Shown piece after piece: positions 52,753-61,627 of a DNA stretch of 64,000 nucleotides. Made by a program: the position numbers and the translations under genes. Every line of letters starts with the position of its first letter. Within the stretch, counting starts at the first letter, position 1. Source of the DNA: Hahella sp. (GTDB lineage: Bacteria > Pseudomonadota > Gammaproteobacteria > Pseudomonadales > Oleiphilaceae); the NCBI GenBank assembly GCA_028280065.1, contig JANQMN010000104.1, forward strand, positions 1-64,000, in the 5' to 3' direction. The notes below the pieces were generated by a model. It was not told the origin of the DNA and did no database searches. It worked only from the letters and a program-made list of their open reading frames with translations.

Positions 52753-53414
52753 AGATACGACTCAACTGCAACAGTTTTCTATCTTGCAGAAAAAACTATA
52801 ACGCTAGAAAAGTAGTTAAAACCTAACTCCGCTCAATTTTTAGGCACTTGTTTCAGTTCTTTACAAAAGGAAACTGGTTCAGCCGCGTTATTAGACCGAT
52901 AGATCCAAGGCCGGATATTGCAGTGCCTACCTTTGATTACCATAGGATTGCGGTCAGGGACGAGTTTGGTTTCCTGATCATGGGTGCCGTACGGCGGCCT
53001 AGTGTGGACAGGTAATTCACTAACTTCGACAGTAGGTGACAGGCTTCTTTATCTCACGCCGGCTAACTAAGCCTAGGCAATAAAAGAGAAAAATTTCGTT
53101 GACTTAACTCTGGAACAGCGACGGCAGTAATGGCAAACTTGACACAGTAGATGGGGCCGAACGTTTTGGATAAACCGGTTGACTTGAAGACTTATTAGAG
53201 CCGCCATAAGTCTCCGTAACCAGTTAACATGCTGTAATATAAGTAGAATATTATCGCGACGGGTATTTTTTAGTACCCCAAGTGAATAAAATATCCCGAA
53301 TAATGATGATTGCGGGGGAAACTATTTCCTGGGAGTTAATGCTAATGCATAACTCGGTTTCCTTTTGCGAAATTACTAGGTCGCCCGGGAGAAACAATCT
53401 AAGGAGTCTACATC
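52753..53414. other. Long leader region upstream of glgC
   Basis: A 660-base gap between divergent genes. No coding frame is convincing. A perfect 7-bp hairpin (GACTTAT...ATAAGTC) lies at 53189-53212, and a smaller one (GGGTA...TACCC) near 53261-53279. The last 110 bases before glgC contain four GGA motifs, including one at the start site (AAGGAG), as in CsrA-controlled glgC leaders. This is compatible with RsmA/CsrA control but unproven. Confidence 0.4.
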
Positions 53415-54689
53415 TTGAACAACAGCAGTAGTCCAAAAATAGATCTCAACAATGCGCTGAATCACACGTTGGCAATCATTCTTGCCGGAGGGCGTGGTTC
53501 CCGACTAAAGAACCTGACTGAATTTAGATCAAAACCGGCGGTACCGATAGCTGGAAAATTCAAGATCATAGATTTTCCACTTTCCAACTGTGTGAACAGC
53601 GGTATGCGGCGGATATCGGTATTAACCCAATACCGTTCCCATACCCTGAACCAGCACGTTCAACGGGGCTGGAACTTTCTTAGACCTGACTTTAATGAGT
53701 TTATCGAACTCTGGCCCGCTCAGCAGCAAACCGACGCCCAGACCTGGTACCAGGGAACCGCAGATGCGGTTTATCAGAATCTAAATCTTATTCAAAACCT
53801 GAATCTGGAATATATTCTCGTCCTCGCCGGAGATCACATCTATAAGCAGGATTACAGCTTAATGCTGAAAGACCATATTGAATCCGAGGCGGAAATCACC
53901 GTGGCCTGTATTGAATGCAGCAAAGAAGAGGCGACGCAGTTTGGTGTAATGGCGGTGGATAATAACCACAATATTACTTCTTTTGTCGAAAAGCCGGAGA
54001 ATCCTCCCGAGATACCGGGAAAACCAGGCCGCTGCCTGGCAAGTATGGGCATCTATATCTTTAACGCCAAGCAGATAACGGAAAAACTGCTGACAGATGC
54101 TGCCAGCGAGTCATCGAGCCACGATTTTGGTAAGGACATCATCCCCAGCAGTATCGGCAGAGTCAAAACCATTGCCCATCCATTTGCTAAAAGCTGCATT
54201 GTGAATACCGGGTATCCGGATGAGCCCTATTGGCGGGATGTGGGGACATTAACGGCGTACTGGGAAGCCAACATCGATTTAGCGGAAATTGAACCGAGAC
54301 TGGATTTGTATGACGAATCCTGGCCGATCCGCACCATGCATTACCAGCGTCCCGCCGCGAAGTTCAATTACAATAATGACAAGCGCCGGGGAATGGCCGT
54401 CGATTCGCTAGTGTCGGCCGGTTGTATTGTTTCCGGGGCGACCGTTGAAAAAAGTGTCTTATTTAATAATGTCCGGGTCAATTCTTACGCGCATGTAAAA
54501 GAATCGGTCATCCTTCCCAGCTGTGATATCGGCCGCCATTGTAAGCTAAACAAAGTCGTACTCGATATGAATTGTAAGCTGCCACCCGAGACTGTGATTG
54601 GCGAAGATCCCGAACTGGATGCCAAGCGTTTTTACCGGAACGACGATGGAATAGTTCTGGTGACACCGAAAATGATAGAGAACCTGTAA
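53415..54689 (+). CDS. glgC: Glucose-1-phosphate adenylyltransferase
   Basis: A 424-residue GlgC starting at TTG, with AAGGAG 8 bases upstream. Motifs are LAIILAGGRGSRLKNLTEFRSKPAVPIAGKFKIIDFPLSNCVNSGMRRI (nucleotide and activator regions), QTWYQGTADAVYQNL, LVLAGDHIYKQDY and EKPENPPEIPGKPGRCLASMGIYIF. The left-handed beta-helix region is at the C-terminus. It makes ADP-glucose for glycogen synthesis. With amylosucrase in the same window, the strain has two routes toward alpha-glucan. No glgA or glgB lies nearby. Confidence 0.95.
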   Translation: MNNSSSPKIDLNNALNHTLAIILAGGRGSRLKNLTEFRSKPAVPIAGKFKIIDFPLSNCVNSGMRRISVLTQYRSHTLNQHVQRGWNFLRPDFNEFIELWPAQQQTDAQTWYQGTADAVYQNLNLIQNLNLEYILVLAGDHIYKQDYSLMLKDHIESEAEITVACIECSKEEATQFGVMAVDNNHNITSFVEKPENPPEIPGKPGRCLASMGIYIFNAKQITEKLLTDAASESSSHDFGKDIIPSSIGRVKTIAHPFAKSCIVNTGYPDEPYWRDVGTLTAYWEANIDLAEIEPRLDLYDESWPIRTMHYQRPAAKFNYNNDKRRGMAVDSLVSAGCIVSGATVEKSVLFNNVRVNSYAHVKESVILPSCDIGRHCKLNKVVLDMNCKLPPETVIGEDPELDAKRFYRNDDGIVLVTPKMIENL

Positions 54690-54697
54690 TTATCCCA

Positions 54698-54727
54698 AGC
54701 GTCGCGGCGATATAGCTCCGCGACGCT
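54698..54727 (+). terminator. Terminator hairpin after glgC
   Basis: A perfect 10-bp stem AGCGTCGCGG / CCGCGACGCT with a 10-base loop begins 9 bases after the glgC stop. The following sequence (CTACTTCCCC) has only a weak T content, so termination may not be fully intrinsic. Confidence 0.7.
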
Positions 54728-54911
54728 CTACTTCCCCCTGACTTGATATTTTTTGCGTTTTCCTCTATGTCGATGGGTTCCTCGGTACTATAATCCTTAA
54801 AACCGCACCCGACTGCAGTTTTAAGGGTTGTCTTTCCCGTTAATTTAAGTCGTAACGTTAACGTGATCACCTATTTTTTCTTGATACTTATCTCGTCAAA
54901 AAGGAGTTCTC

Positions 54912-55382
54912 ATGGCTAACGCGAAACACCATATTCCTGAAGGATACACTTCCGTTACTCCCTATCTGATCATTGAAGGCGCTGAAAAGGCCATTCAGTT
55001 TTATATAGAGAGCCTTGATGCAATTGAAATTATGCGCATGCCCACACCCTCGGGAAGCATTGGGCATGCAGAACTTAAAGTAGGCAATGCCCATATTATG
55101 CTGGCAGATGCGGTAACTGAGCAGGGTTATCATGGACCCAAATCACTCGGGGGAACTTCCGTTAGCCTGATGTTGTATGTGGAGGACGTGGATGCCACCG
55201 TCGCCAAAGCTGTCGATGCCGGAGCAAAGCTAACCAGACCTGTCGAGAACCAGTTTTATGGAGACCGAATGGGAACGATTGAAGACCCATTTGGTCACCA
55301 ATGGCATATCGCCACACATATCGAAGACCTGACAGATGAGGAACTGGCTGCCCGCGCAGAAGAAGCTATGGGCGGTTCTTGA
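54912..55382 (+). CDS. VOC-superfamily (glyoxalase/PhnB-like) protein
   Basis: A 156-residue protein with AAGGAG 5 bases before ATG. It has the PhnB-like VOC pattern: VTPYLIIEGAEKAIQFYIESLDA, GSIGHAELKVGNAHIMLADA, SLMLYVEDVDATVAKAVDAGAKLTRPVENQFYGDRMGTIEDPFGHQWHIATH. Metal ligands of glyoxalase type are partly recognisable (His and Glu). Its substrate is unknown. Confidence 0.87.
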   Translation: MANAKHHIPEGYTSVTPYLIIEGAEKAIQFYIESLDAIEIMRMPTPSGSIGHAELKVGNAHIMLADAVTEQGYHGPKSLGGTSVSLMLYVEDVDATVAKAVDAGAKLTRPVENQFYGDRMGTIEDPFGHQWHIATHIEDLTDEELAARAEEAMGGS

Positions 55383-55411
55383 TACTCATTTGAACCAACT
55401 TCCCTGGAATG

Positions 55412-55437
55412 GGCTATACCCCGGAGAGGGTGTAGCC
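55412..55437. terminator. Hairpin between VOC and GST genes
   Basis: GGCTATACCC and GGGTGTAGCC form a 10-bp stem with one wobble pair and a short loop, overlapping the 3' end of the convergent GST gene and followed by TGATTTT on the plus strand. It may end transcription from both directions. Confidence 0.55.
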
Positions 55438-56331
55438 TGATTTTGGGAAGTGCACATGAACTTTACCGCACTTTCCGTGCTCCCTGGCAAGTATCCACCG
55501 ACGCGCCGATTCTCCAGCCAAAATACCTCTTGTGGGTACTAACCGGTAATCGTTAGGCGTGATCTCCACGGTTTTATTCAGATATTGGCCTTTTTGAAAT
55601 TCTGCGGGTACCGGTCTTGGTTCGGCATTCCTGGCGTTACTCCAGGCTTCGACGGGTTCTACAGCTTGTTCATTGCCATGTCCAAAGGCTTTCATTCGAT
55701 CCATCCAGGCGTTCACTTTTTGATATTTGGCTACAATCGAGCGTTCTCCAAGGTCACGCAAAAACCATAACGGATGATAGGCGGCAAAGTCCGCAATGGT
55801 GGGTTCGGCGGCGACTAAATAGGCTTTATCAATATGATTTTCCAGCTTTTCAAGGTGAGCCTTAACCTGTATCCAGGCATCCTTGTTGCCCACAATCGGG
55901 ACTTTGGCGTGGCGCTTCATATTGATGCGATCCACCACCAACTTGGTTAACTGCCACAATGACATCATTTTTCTGGCTTTGGCCGAAAGGGCCTTACTGG
56001 AACCGGCGACTACACAAGGGAAGAATACTTCGGCTTCCACAGTCTCGGAGAACTCGGCAATGGTAGGATCTGATTTGCTATAGGAAAGCTGATGATTATC
56101 GGCCAGATCTGCGATTTCGTCGGCGATTATGCTGGTATCGCAGAAAATGTCCGCACCAAGTTGGCCGACTGGAATTCGGCCATAATTCCCGGCCAACGGT
56201 TGAAGGGCTTTGCGGGGCGGCATCTCCGGGACCCTGACGGATAACCAGGGGAAGCCGGTATAACCCAGCATTAGTCTGATCTTTTCTGCATAAGGTGAAA
56301 GCGGGTAGTGAAAAAGCGTGAAATTCGACAT
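55414..56331 (-). CDS. Long glutathione S-transferase-like protein
   Basis: Start chosen at ATG 56329-56331 (MSNFTLFHYPLSPYAEKIRLMLGYTG), where the thioredoxin-like domain begins. At about 305 residues it is longer than a normal GST (200-220). The first 80 residues give the GSH-binding fold; a helical domain follows (EPTIADFAAYHPLWFLRD). After about 230 there is an extra C-terminal extension rich in Arg, Lys and Pro. It lies 40 bases after the DUF4442 gene and is probably in the same operon. Confidence 0.82.
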   Translation of the reverse strand: MSNFTLFHYPLSPYAEKIRLMLGYTGFPWLSVRVPEMPPRKALQPLAGNYGRIPVGQLGADIFCDTSIIADEIADLADNHQLSYSKSDPTIAEFSETVEAEVFFPCVVAGSSKALSAKARKMMSLWQLTKLVVDRINMKRHAKVPIVGNKDAWIQVKAHLEKLENHIDKAYLVAAEPTIADFAAYHPLWFLRDLGERSIVAKYQKVNAWMDRMKAFGHGNEQAVEPVEAWSNARNAEPRPVPAEFQKGQYLNKTVEITPNDYRLVPTRGILAGESARRWILAREHGKCGKVHVHFPKSGYTLSGV

Positions 56332-56371
56332 GCGTTTTTTACTTTTTTGAAGAGATTTAAGACGACTAGGA

Positions 56372-56860
56372 TTACTGTTTCTTTTCACTCAACCACATTT
56401 TGATGGTTGCATTAAAGACCACTTCACCGGAAGTATCTTTAACTTCGACTAATAAAGGTACTTCACCGGCAGTAAGAGTCTGGTTAATTACACAACTGCC
56501 GGTAAGATCCGTTGTCGCTTTTTTGAGGTAGTTAACCTCCATGCCTTTCGGAATCCAACGCAGATGACTGGGAATGGTCATTTCCAGAACGGTTCCGGCG
56601 CAGAGTTCCGCCAGATTGCACATGGCTATCGCGTGTACCGTGCCCAAATGGTTGTGGATACCGCGACGGTTCTTTATCTTCCATTCCGCCTTTCCTGACT
56701 CAAGGGTAATGACTTCCGGTTTAATGGTGTCGAAATACGGGGCTTTTAAACAGAGGGCTTTTGCGAACAGCTTGCGTCCGAACGGAATCTTCTGCATGGA
56801 TTCATAGAGTCGGCTGATGAAGGTATCAACGGTCGGTGTGGTCGATGCGGCAGTGCTCAT
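56372..56860 (-). CDS. DUF4442 hot-dog-fold protein
   Basis: A 162-residue protein of the DUF4442 type: FGRKLFAKALCLKAPYFDTIKPEVITLESGKAEWKIKNRRGIHNHLGTVHAIAMCNLAELCAGTVLEM and VNYLKKATTDLTGSC. The hot-dog fold is that of acyl-CoA thioesterases. The GTVHAIAMCNLAE stretch is where such enzymes bind their acyl chain. It is first in a unit with the GST-like gene and divergent from a TetR regulator, so it may act in fatty acid turnover or stress. Confidence 0.85.
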   Translation of the reverse strand: MSTAASTTPTVDTFISRLYESMQKIPFGRKLFAKALCLKAPYFDTIKPEVITLESGKAEWKIKNRRGIHNHLGTVHAIAMCNLAELCAGTVLEMTIPSHLRWIPKGMEVNYLKKATTDLTGSCVINQTLTAGEVPLLVEVKDTSGEVVFNATIKMWLSEKKQ

Positions 56861-56877
56861 AAATCGCTCCGGATTGA

Positions 56878-56907
56878 TTAGAATAGAATTCTAGAATAAG
56901 ATTCTAA
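56878..56907. promoter_or_regulatory. Clustered TetR operator half-sites
   Basis: TAGAAT repeats lie at 56879, 56884 and 56892, with inverted copies ATTCTA at 56888 and 56901, over 30 bases of the DUF4442/tetR gap. TAGAATTCTA and TAGAATAAGATTCTA are overlapping perfect inverted repeats. They end at the ATG of the tetR gene, so they could control both directions. Confidence 0.7.
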
Positions 56908-56908
56908 A

Positions 56909-57544
56909 ATGCAAAAGACAAGTGCAAAATCAAAACAACGACGCCAAGAGATTTTGGCTGCGGCTCTCAAATGCTTTACCGAACATGGTCTTGCTGCCAC
57001 AACGATTGAATCGATACGCAAGGAGTCCGGCGCCAGTGTCGGCAGCCTCTATCACCACTTCGGTAGCAAGGAAGCCATTGCAGGAGCGCTCTATATTGAA
57101 GGTATGCAAAATCACTTCGAGAAACTCAGAGGTAGTCTGGAATCCGGCGGTGGAGTCCGGTCCGGCGACGGCCCGGCAAAGATGGCAGGGCTCGCCGAGT
57201 TTGGCGTTAAGACAATCGTAAGAACCTATTGTGAATGGATTTCCGAAAATCCGTCCTGGGCGAAGTTTATATTCAGTACCCGTGGAGAAATGCTGGATTC
57301 CAGTCAGCGAAAAAGGCTTAAGGCGGAAAATAGGGCGCACATGAACTATCTCAAGGAGTTTTTTCGAGAGGCTCAGGAACAGGGCGAAATAAAAACTTAT
57401 CCCGCTAGTCTGTACCATTCCCTGCTTATCGGACCGGCGCAGGACTATGCCCGTCAGTGGTTAAACGGGCGAGTCCGGGAGCCGCTCGATACCCATACCG
57501 ACATTCTAAGTGAAGCCGCTTGGCGGCTTTTCAAGACGCATTGA
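56909..57544 (+). CDS. TetR/AcrR-family regulator
   Basis: A 211-residue TetR protein with HTH in RRQEILAAALKCFTEHGLAATTIESIRKESGASVGSLYHHFGSKEAI (about 10-56). A Gly-rich loop follows at SLESGGGVRSGDGPAKMAG. The start sits at the end of the operator cluster. It is divergent from the DUF4442-GST unit, which it probably represses. It ends 14 bases before the convergent egtD gene. Confidence 0.9.
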   Translation: MQKTSAKSKQRRQEILAAALKCFTEHGLAATTIESIRKESGASVGSLYHHFGSKEAIAGALYIEGMQNHFEKLRGSLESGGGVRSGDGPAKMAGLAEFGVKTIVRTYCEWISENPSWAKFIFSTRGEMLDSSQRKRLKAENRAHMNYLKEFFREAQEQGEIKTYPASLYHSLLIGPAQDYARQWLNGRVREPLDTHTDILSEAAWRLFKTH

Positions 57545-57558
57545 CTGACAGTAAACCG

Positions 57559-58545
57559 TTAAATGCCGACAAGGTAAAAAATCGCAAACCATTGTTGGGC
57601 ATCGGTCCAGTAGGCTTTTCTGGCAAATCCTGCCTGGCGGGCCATTCCCGTAAAAGACTCGATACTGTACTTATAGGAATTTTCTGTATGGATGCTTTCC
57701 ATTCTTCTAAATGAAAACTGCCGGTCTTCGATGGTGACTTGCTGAGGTTTCAGGCTGACGAGATGCATTTCGACGCGGCTTTCATTTTCGTTGAAAATGG
57801 CTTGGTGGAAAAAATTGTCCGTTACAAAATCTGCAGCCAGATCCTTGTTGACTCGATTTAAAAGGTTCTTGTTGAAGCTGGCGGTAATGCCTTGATTGTC
57901 GTTATAGGCTTCGATAAGGCTGTTGCGGTCCTTAACCAGATCCACACCGATCAGGCAGCCTCCGTCTCTACCCACTTCCTGCCCAACCCCGGCTAAAAAC
58001 CTCCGTGCACCGGCATAGTCAAAGTGGCCGATGGTAGACCCCGGAAAGAAGAGAATTCTTCTGGCATTGCAAATATGCTCGAACTCGCCGCTATCCTTGA
58101 ATTCAGCCAAGAAATCCTGCTCTTTGGAGTGGAGTTGAATATCCGGAAGCTGGCTCCGTAACCGGGTGATGGACCGAATATGGGTTTCCTTGGTGAGTTC
58201 GTCCGGGATATAGGATTTGGGCTGGTGCTGTGCGTCCAGGAGGAGCCGTGCCTTGGTTTTTGCGCCGGCTCCGGGTTCGAGGATGGCCGCATGGGTACCT
58301 ATACTATGGGCAATTTCCGAGCTGTGTTTTTGTAACAACTCGAACTCTATTCGGGTGGGATAGTATTCGCTGAGTTCGCAGATCTGTTGAAAAAGTTTTG
58401 CACCAGTCTGGTCGTAAAAGTACTTGCTTGGAAGTGTCTTCTGAGGTTTAGAGAGGCCAAGCAAAACATCTTCGAGAAATTGATTCGAGGATGCATCGCC
58501 GGAAAGCGTCTGGTTAGTCGCGAGGTTGCTCTGTATTGTTTGCAC
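57559..58545 (-). CDS. egtD: L-histidine N-alpha-methyltransferase (ergothioneine step 1)
   Basis: Start chosen at GTG 58543-58545, with AAGGGAG 6 bases upstream; an earlier TTG would add 14 residues. The 328-residue protein matches EgtD: LPSKYFYDQTGAKLFQQICELSEYYPTRIEFELL, AILEPGAGAKTKARLLLD, LFFPGSTIGHF, GCLIGVDLVKD and FTGMARQAGFARKAYW. The enzyme trimethylates histidine to hercynine. EgtB, which adds the sulfur, is usually adjacent, but no egtB is in the window. An unassigned terminator lies about 110 bases upstream on the same strand, so egtD has either its own promoter or read-through. Confidence 0.93.
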   Translation of the reverse strand: MQTIQSNLATNQTLSGDASSNQFLEDVLLGLSKPQKTLPSKYFYDQTGAKLFQQICELSEYYPTRIEFELLQKHSSEIAHSIGTHAAILEPGAGAKTKARLLLDAQHQPKSYIPDELTKETHIRSITRLRSQLPDIQLHSKEQDFLAEFKDSGEFEHICNARRILFFPGSTIGHFDYAGARRFLAGVGQEVGRDGGCLIGVDLVKDRNSLIEAYNDNQGITASFNKNLLNRVNKDLAADFVTDNFFHQAIFNENESRVEMHLVSLKPQQVTIEDRQFSFRRMESIHTENSYKYSIESFTGMARQAGFARKAYWTDAQQWFAIFYLVGI

Positions 58546-59059
58546 GCCAAACTCCCTTCTATTGCTTATCTTCGTTATTTTCTGCAACAGGAGAAGCTGA
58601 GTATAAGAAGCTGGGCGAGCGATTTACAAGCAGTTTTTGGTTGATATGCATACAAAAAAACCGGCTAATCAGCCGGTTGACACATATTTATGCTAAGTAT
58701 ACTTCTTCCAGGTGGTAAGCACGACAGTACTATAAGCGTTTGTCACTTTTATGACTGTCTGTCACTGCAAATGGTAACAACCTGTAACTTAAAGGTTGTC
58801 TTTCCGTTAGCGCCGGCCGGTTCAAGAGTGCTCTGCACTCGCCTTCAGTGTTTAACTTAATCAAATACCGCCATAAAATCAGCCTGTTAAGCTGGCGAGC
58901 AATATATTTCCTAGCGACTAGGCCAAATGGTCGATTGAATTCCTAGTGTTACAGAATGTAAATTGTTTGGTCGCTTAAGGAGGAGTAACACTCTTCATCC
59001 GGCAAGTCGACATACAGACCACAAGATATATTCAAAAGGAGCAGGACAGAGGTTTTCAT
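58546..59059. other. Gap between egtD and the toxin gene
   Basis: About 510 bases with no coding frame I trust. Besides the terminator at 58654-58678 it holds an inverted repeat ACAACC...GGTTGT (58777-58799) that continues into GTCTTTCCGTTAG. It has a near-copy downstream of glgC (54819-54849). The minus strand of 58680-58960 could encode a small RNA ending at the terminator. The toxin promoter must lie here on the plus strand. Confidence 0.4.
58654..58678 (-). terminator. Unassigned rho-independent terminator upstream of egtD
   Basis: On the minus strand, AACCGGCT-GATT-AGCCGGTT forms a perfect 8-bp stem and is followed by TTTTT. No gene is visible on this strand between here and the toxin gene at 59060. 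It therefore ends an unseen transcript, perhaps a small RNA or a leader from the 58.68-59.05 kb gap, or it is a remnant of a lost gene. Confidence 0.75.
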
Positions 59060-61084
59060 ATGGACTTTGTGAATTTGGATCTTGCCAACTTAGGTACCTG
59101 TATTGCCGTCAATGGCCCCGAAGTCGAATTGCCGGGGTATCAGCGGCTGCGATTTGATCTCCAGGGCACTCTGACTCCGGAACACTTTCTGCTGACTCTT
59201 GCCCCAAATCAAATTCGAAACCTGTACCTGCTGGCCGCCGCTACGCCATATTCCCATCTTCTCCGTCATCTGCCTGCGCATTGGGAAATGAACATCGGTA
59301 TTCCGCAATACATCAGCATTCTCCTGCGTAGCGGCTTCATCCACATTCATATGTATCGCCAGGCGGTCGTAGAATCCGTGGAGCATCCTCAAACCCAGCA
59401 GCTTCGCAGCCAGATCAATAAGCTGTTACAAGAGATTCTGCAGGAAGAAAAAGCCAACGCACTGGCCATTGCCAACCAACAAGCGGAAAGAGGTTTGGTT
59501 GGCAAAGCCGGCGCTTATCTGGCGGCATTCGGGACCGGACTGGGTAATGCCGCCTGGGATATGGCTGTTTGGGTAAAAGACGTCGTGGAGTTAGGCTCAC
59601 CTGCGTTGAAGTTCTATCGAATCGTCAAGGCCGCAACGGAAACGGGCCTAACGACCCGAGACAACGAAGAATGGCACCGGGTTTTCTTTGCCAAAATGCA
59701 CAAGGCGGAGCACAAGGAGTTAGTCGATGTGCTCGGGTTCGATCCGAACAAGATTTCTGCTGAAGTCCTCAAGCAGGCATACGATACAGCTATGCTTATC
59801 TGGCAGGATGAGAAATCGCAAAAGATGCTTATCCAGTTCTCAAAGGACTTTCTGAGCGCACAGCATAGTCTGGAAGTTACTGAGTTCGTGGGAGGAGCCG
59901 CTTTCGAGCTGCTATTGGCGGCAATTATCGCAGCCTTGACCGGCGGTGCCGGAGCCGTAGCCATAGGTGCTTCAAAGGTTCGTCATGCCGCCCGCATGAA
60001 AAAACTTGGGGAGTTGTTCCTCAAGTTGGCAAAGCAGGTGAAACATTATAAGCAAAATGCTTTCGGCCGCTTAAAGCCTGCCAAGTCCAAGCCGGGGACA
60101 AATCTTCCCGGGCCGAAAACGCCGAAGCCGGAACCCATTAAGATTGATCAACCTAAAAAAGAAAAAAAAGCTGTTGTCGCAGAACAAAACAAGATCGCCA
60201 AAGTCGAGGAACCCAAACAAACCGAAATCTCATATCGAAAAGGACTGATTCCGAGGTCGTTGGATGATGCCGCAAATCGGCTTAAAACCATGAGAACATC
60301 CATTGAAACGAATGGTCACCAACCGAAATATTCCGATGCCGAGCTGCTTGCGATGGCTGATTCAGGGACTGTACCCAGGGAGCGCTACCAGGTGCGGTTT
60401 ATGCCGAAACGCTTTTTGAACGATAGAAATGCAAAAAATGAATATTTAAGCGGCAAAATGGGTGGACCCTTTTATGGGGATAATGCCGAGGGAGTAAAAT
60501 ATTGGTCCACCAGCTTTGACCAATTGGAGGATGCGGATACGGACCCCAAGCTCATTTCGGAAAAAGTAGGTATTGATTATACCCCCGATGACTATGTGCT
60601 TATTATTGTGGATAGCGAAAAAGCAGCTCAATTGTCGGGATCGAAAGCAGTCACACCTACCTTCCGTGAACTCGGGGAGTTTGCCGTCGATGAATTGCCG
60701 TCAAAGTATTCAAAAGCGGATATAGAAGCGGTGTATAACGCTGAATTCCAAGAAAAATATAGCACTTTGTATAAGCAAGCTGAAAAACAAGGCATTGATC
60801 TTTGGGATGAACAGGACAGAGCTGCTTTCGAACCTACTTTGATAAAAAATGGCATTGATCCAAAAGACTTTGAAAACAGAATCAGGCTTCATGGTACCTT
60901 GGGTAGCAATGAGGATTTTCTAGGTAATGGGGTAACGAAGAACTTGATAGACTCCTCCTCCAACCAATATGGCGTCGTGGAAACTTTCACTTTTGATACG
61001 TCTCCGCAAAAATTATCCACTCTTGAAGAAAAAGGGGCGATCAAAATCGTGGATAATCTGTCGATTATCGGGAGTGGTAAATGA
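59060..61084 (+). CDS. Polymorphic-toxin-like effector with C-terminal toxin domain
   Basis: A 674-residue protein with AGAGG 7 bases before ATG. Residues 1-110 form an unknown domain. Residues 140-260 are helical and resemble effector trunk regions (GTGLGNAAWDMAVWVKDVVELGSPALKFYRIVKAATETGLTT). A hydrophobic segment spans about 276-304. A Lys/Pro-rich linker at 335-395 leads to the C-terminal domain (400-674), which is more A+T-rich, as swapped toxin tips often are. I do not recognise the toxin activity. Its last base overlaps the next gene's ATG (ATGA), the usual arrangement for a toxin with its immunity gene. No VgrG, PAAR or Hcp is in the window, so type VI delivery is an inference. Confidence 0.72.
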   Translation: MDFVNLDLANLGTCIAVNGPEVELPGYQRLRFDLQGTLTPEHFLLTLAPNQIRNLYLLAAATPYSHLLRHLPAHWEMNIGIPQYISILLRSGFIHIHMYRQAVVESVEHPQTQQLRSQINKLLQEILQEEKANALAIANQQAERGLVGKAGAYLAAFGTGLGNAAWDMAVWVKDVVELGSPALKFYRIVKAATETGLTTRDNEEWHRVFFAKMHKAEHKELVDVLGFDPNKISAEVLKQAYDTAMLIWQDEKSQKMLIQFSKDFLSAQHSLEVTEFVGGAAFELLLAAIIAALTGGAGAVAIGASKVRHAARMKKLGELFLKLAKQVKHYKQNAFGRLKPAKSKPGTNLPGPKTPKPEPIKIDQPKKEKKAVVAEQNKIAKVEEPKQTEISYRKGLIPRSLDDAANRLKTMRTSIETNGHQPKYSDAELLAMADSGTVPRERYQVRFMPKRFLNDRNAKNEYLSGKMGGPFYGDNAEGVKYWSTSFDQLEDADTDPKLISEKVGIDYTPDDYVLIIVDSEKAAQLSGSKAVTPTFRELGEFAVDELPSKYSKADIEAVYNAEFQEKYSTLYKQAEKQGIDLWDEQDRAAFEPTLIKNGIDPKDFENRIRLHGTLGSNEDFLGNGVTKNLIDSSSNQYGVVETFTFDTSPQKLSTLEEKGAIKIVDNLSIIGSGK

Positions 61085-61572
61085 TAACGCCAATTAGGCT
61101 AACTCCGAACGGCAGGGTACCTGACGATCTTGCTTTAATCTGCAAGGTACAAGATAACTTTTCCGAAAACTCCAAAACTTATTACCTGTATCGGTTCTCC
61201 TCAGTTGCTGTATTTTATTCGGAAAAACCGCATCGCCTGCGAGATGGTGAAATGACGACAACGCAATTTTGCTTGCCCTATACAGGTCTCTGCTGGCTGG
61301 CAGAATCGATCAGAGGTTTCTACACTGCTCCCGCTGATGGAGGACAACCTGCCGGTAAAATTGGTGCCGAAACCAAGATTGAAGGTGAGCATTTACTACT
61401 GCACAGAGCAGCAAGTATAGAAGGTACATCCTATTCCGGGTTCGTTTTATGCAACTTAAGCCGAGAAGTCTATGGAAGGACAGGGCGCGGAATCACCCAG
61501 GAACTGCCAATGACTGATAGTTTTCTAAAGAGAAGTGATTTTTTACATATCCTGAAAGGCAAGATTGGATAA
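61081..61572 (+). CDS. Putative immunity protein for the upstream toxin
   Basis: A 163-residue protein without a signal peptide (MITPIRLTPNGRVPDDLALICKVQDNFSENSKTYYLYRFSSVAVF...). Its ATG overlaps the toxin stop, ensuring coupled translation. Cytoplasmic location suggests the toxin acts in the cytoplasm. The family is not recognised; the assignment rests on position, size and coupling. Confidence 0.68.
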   Translation: MITPIRLTPNGRVPDDLALICKVQDNFSENSKTYYLYRFSSVAVFYSEKPHRLRDGEMTTTQFCLPYTGLCWLAESIRGFYTAPADGGQPAGKIGAETKIEGEHLLLHRAASIEGTSYSGFVLCNLSREVYGRTGRGITQELPMTDSFLKRSDFLHILKGKIG

Positions 61573-61627
61573 GGGTTAACGTATTGATATAAAAAGAGAG
61601 TTTTAGTTCTTCAAATGGGCAGCTAAG

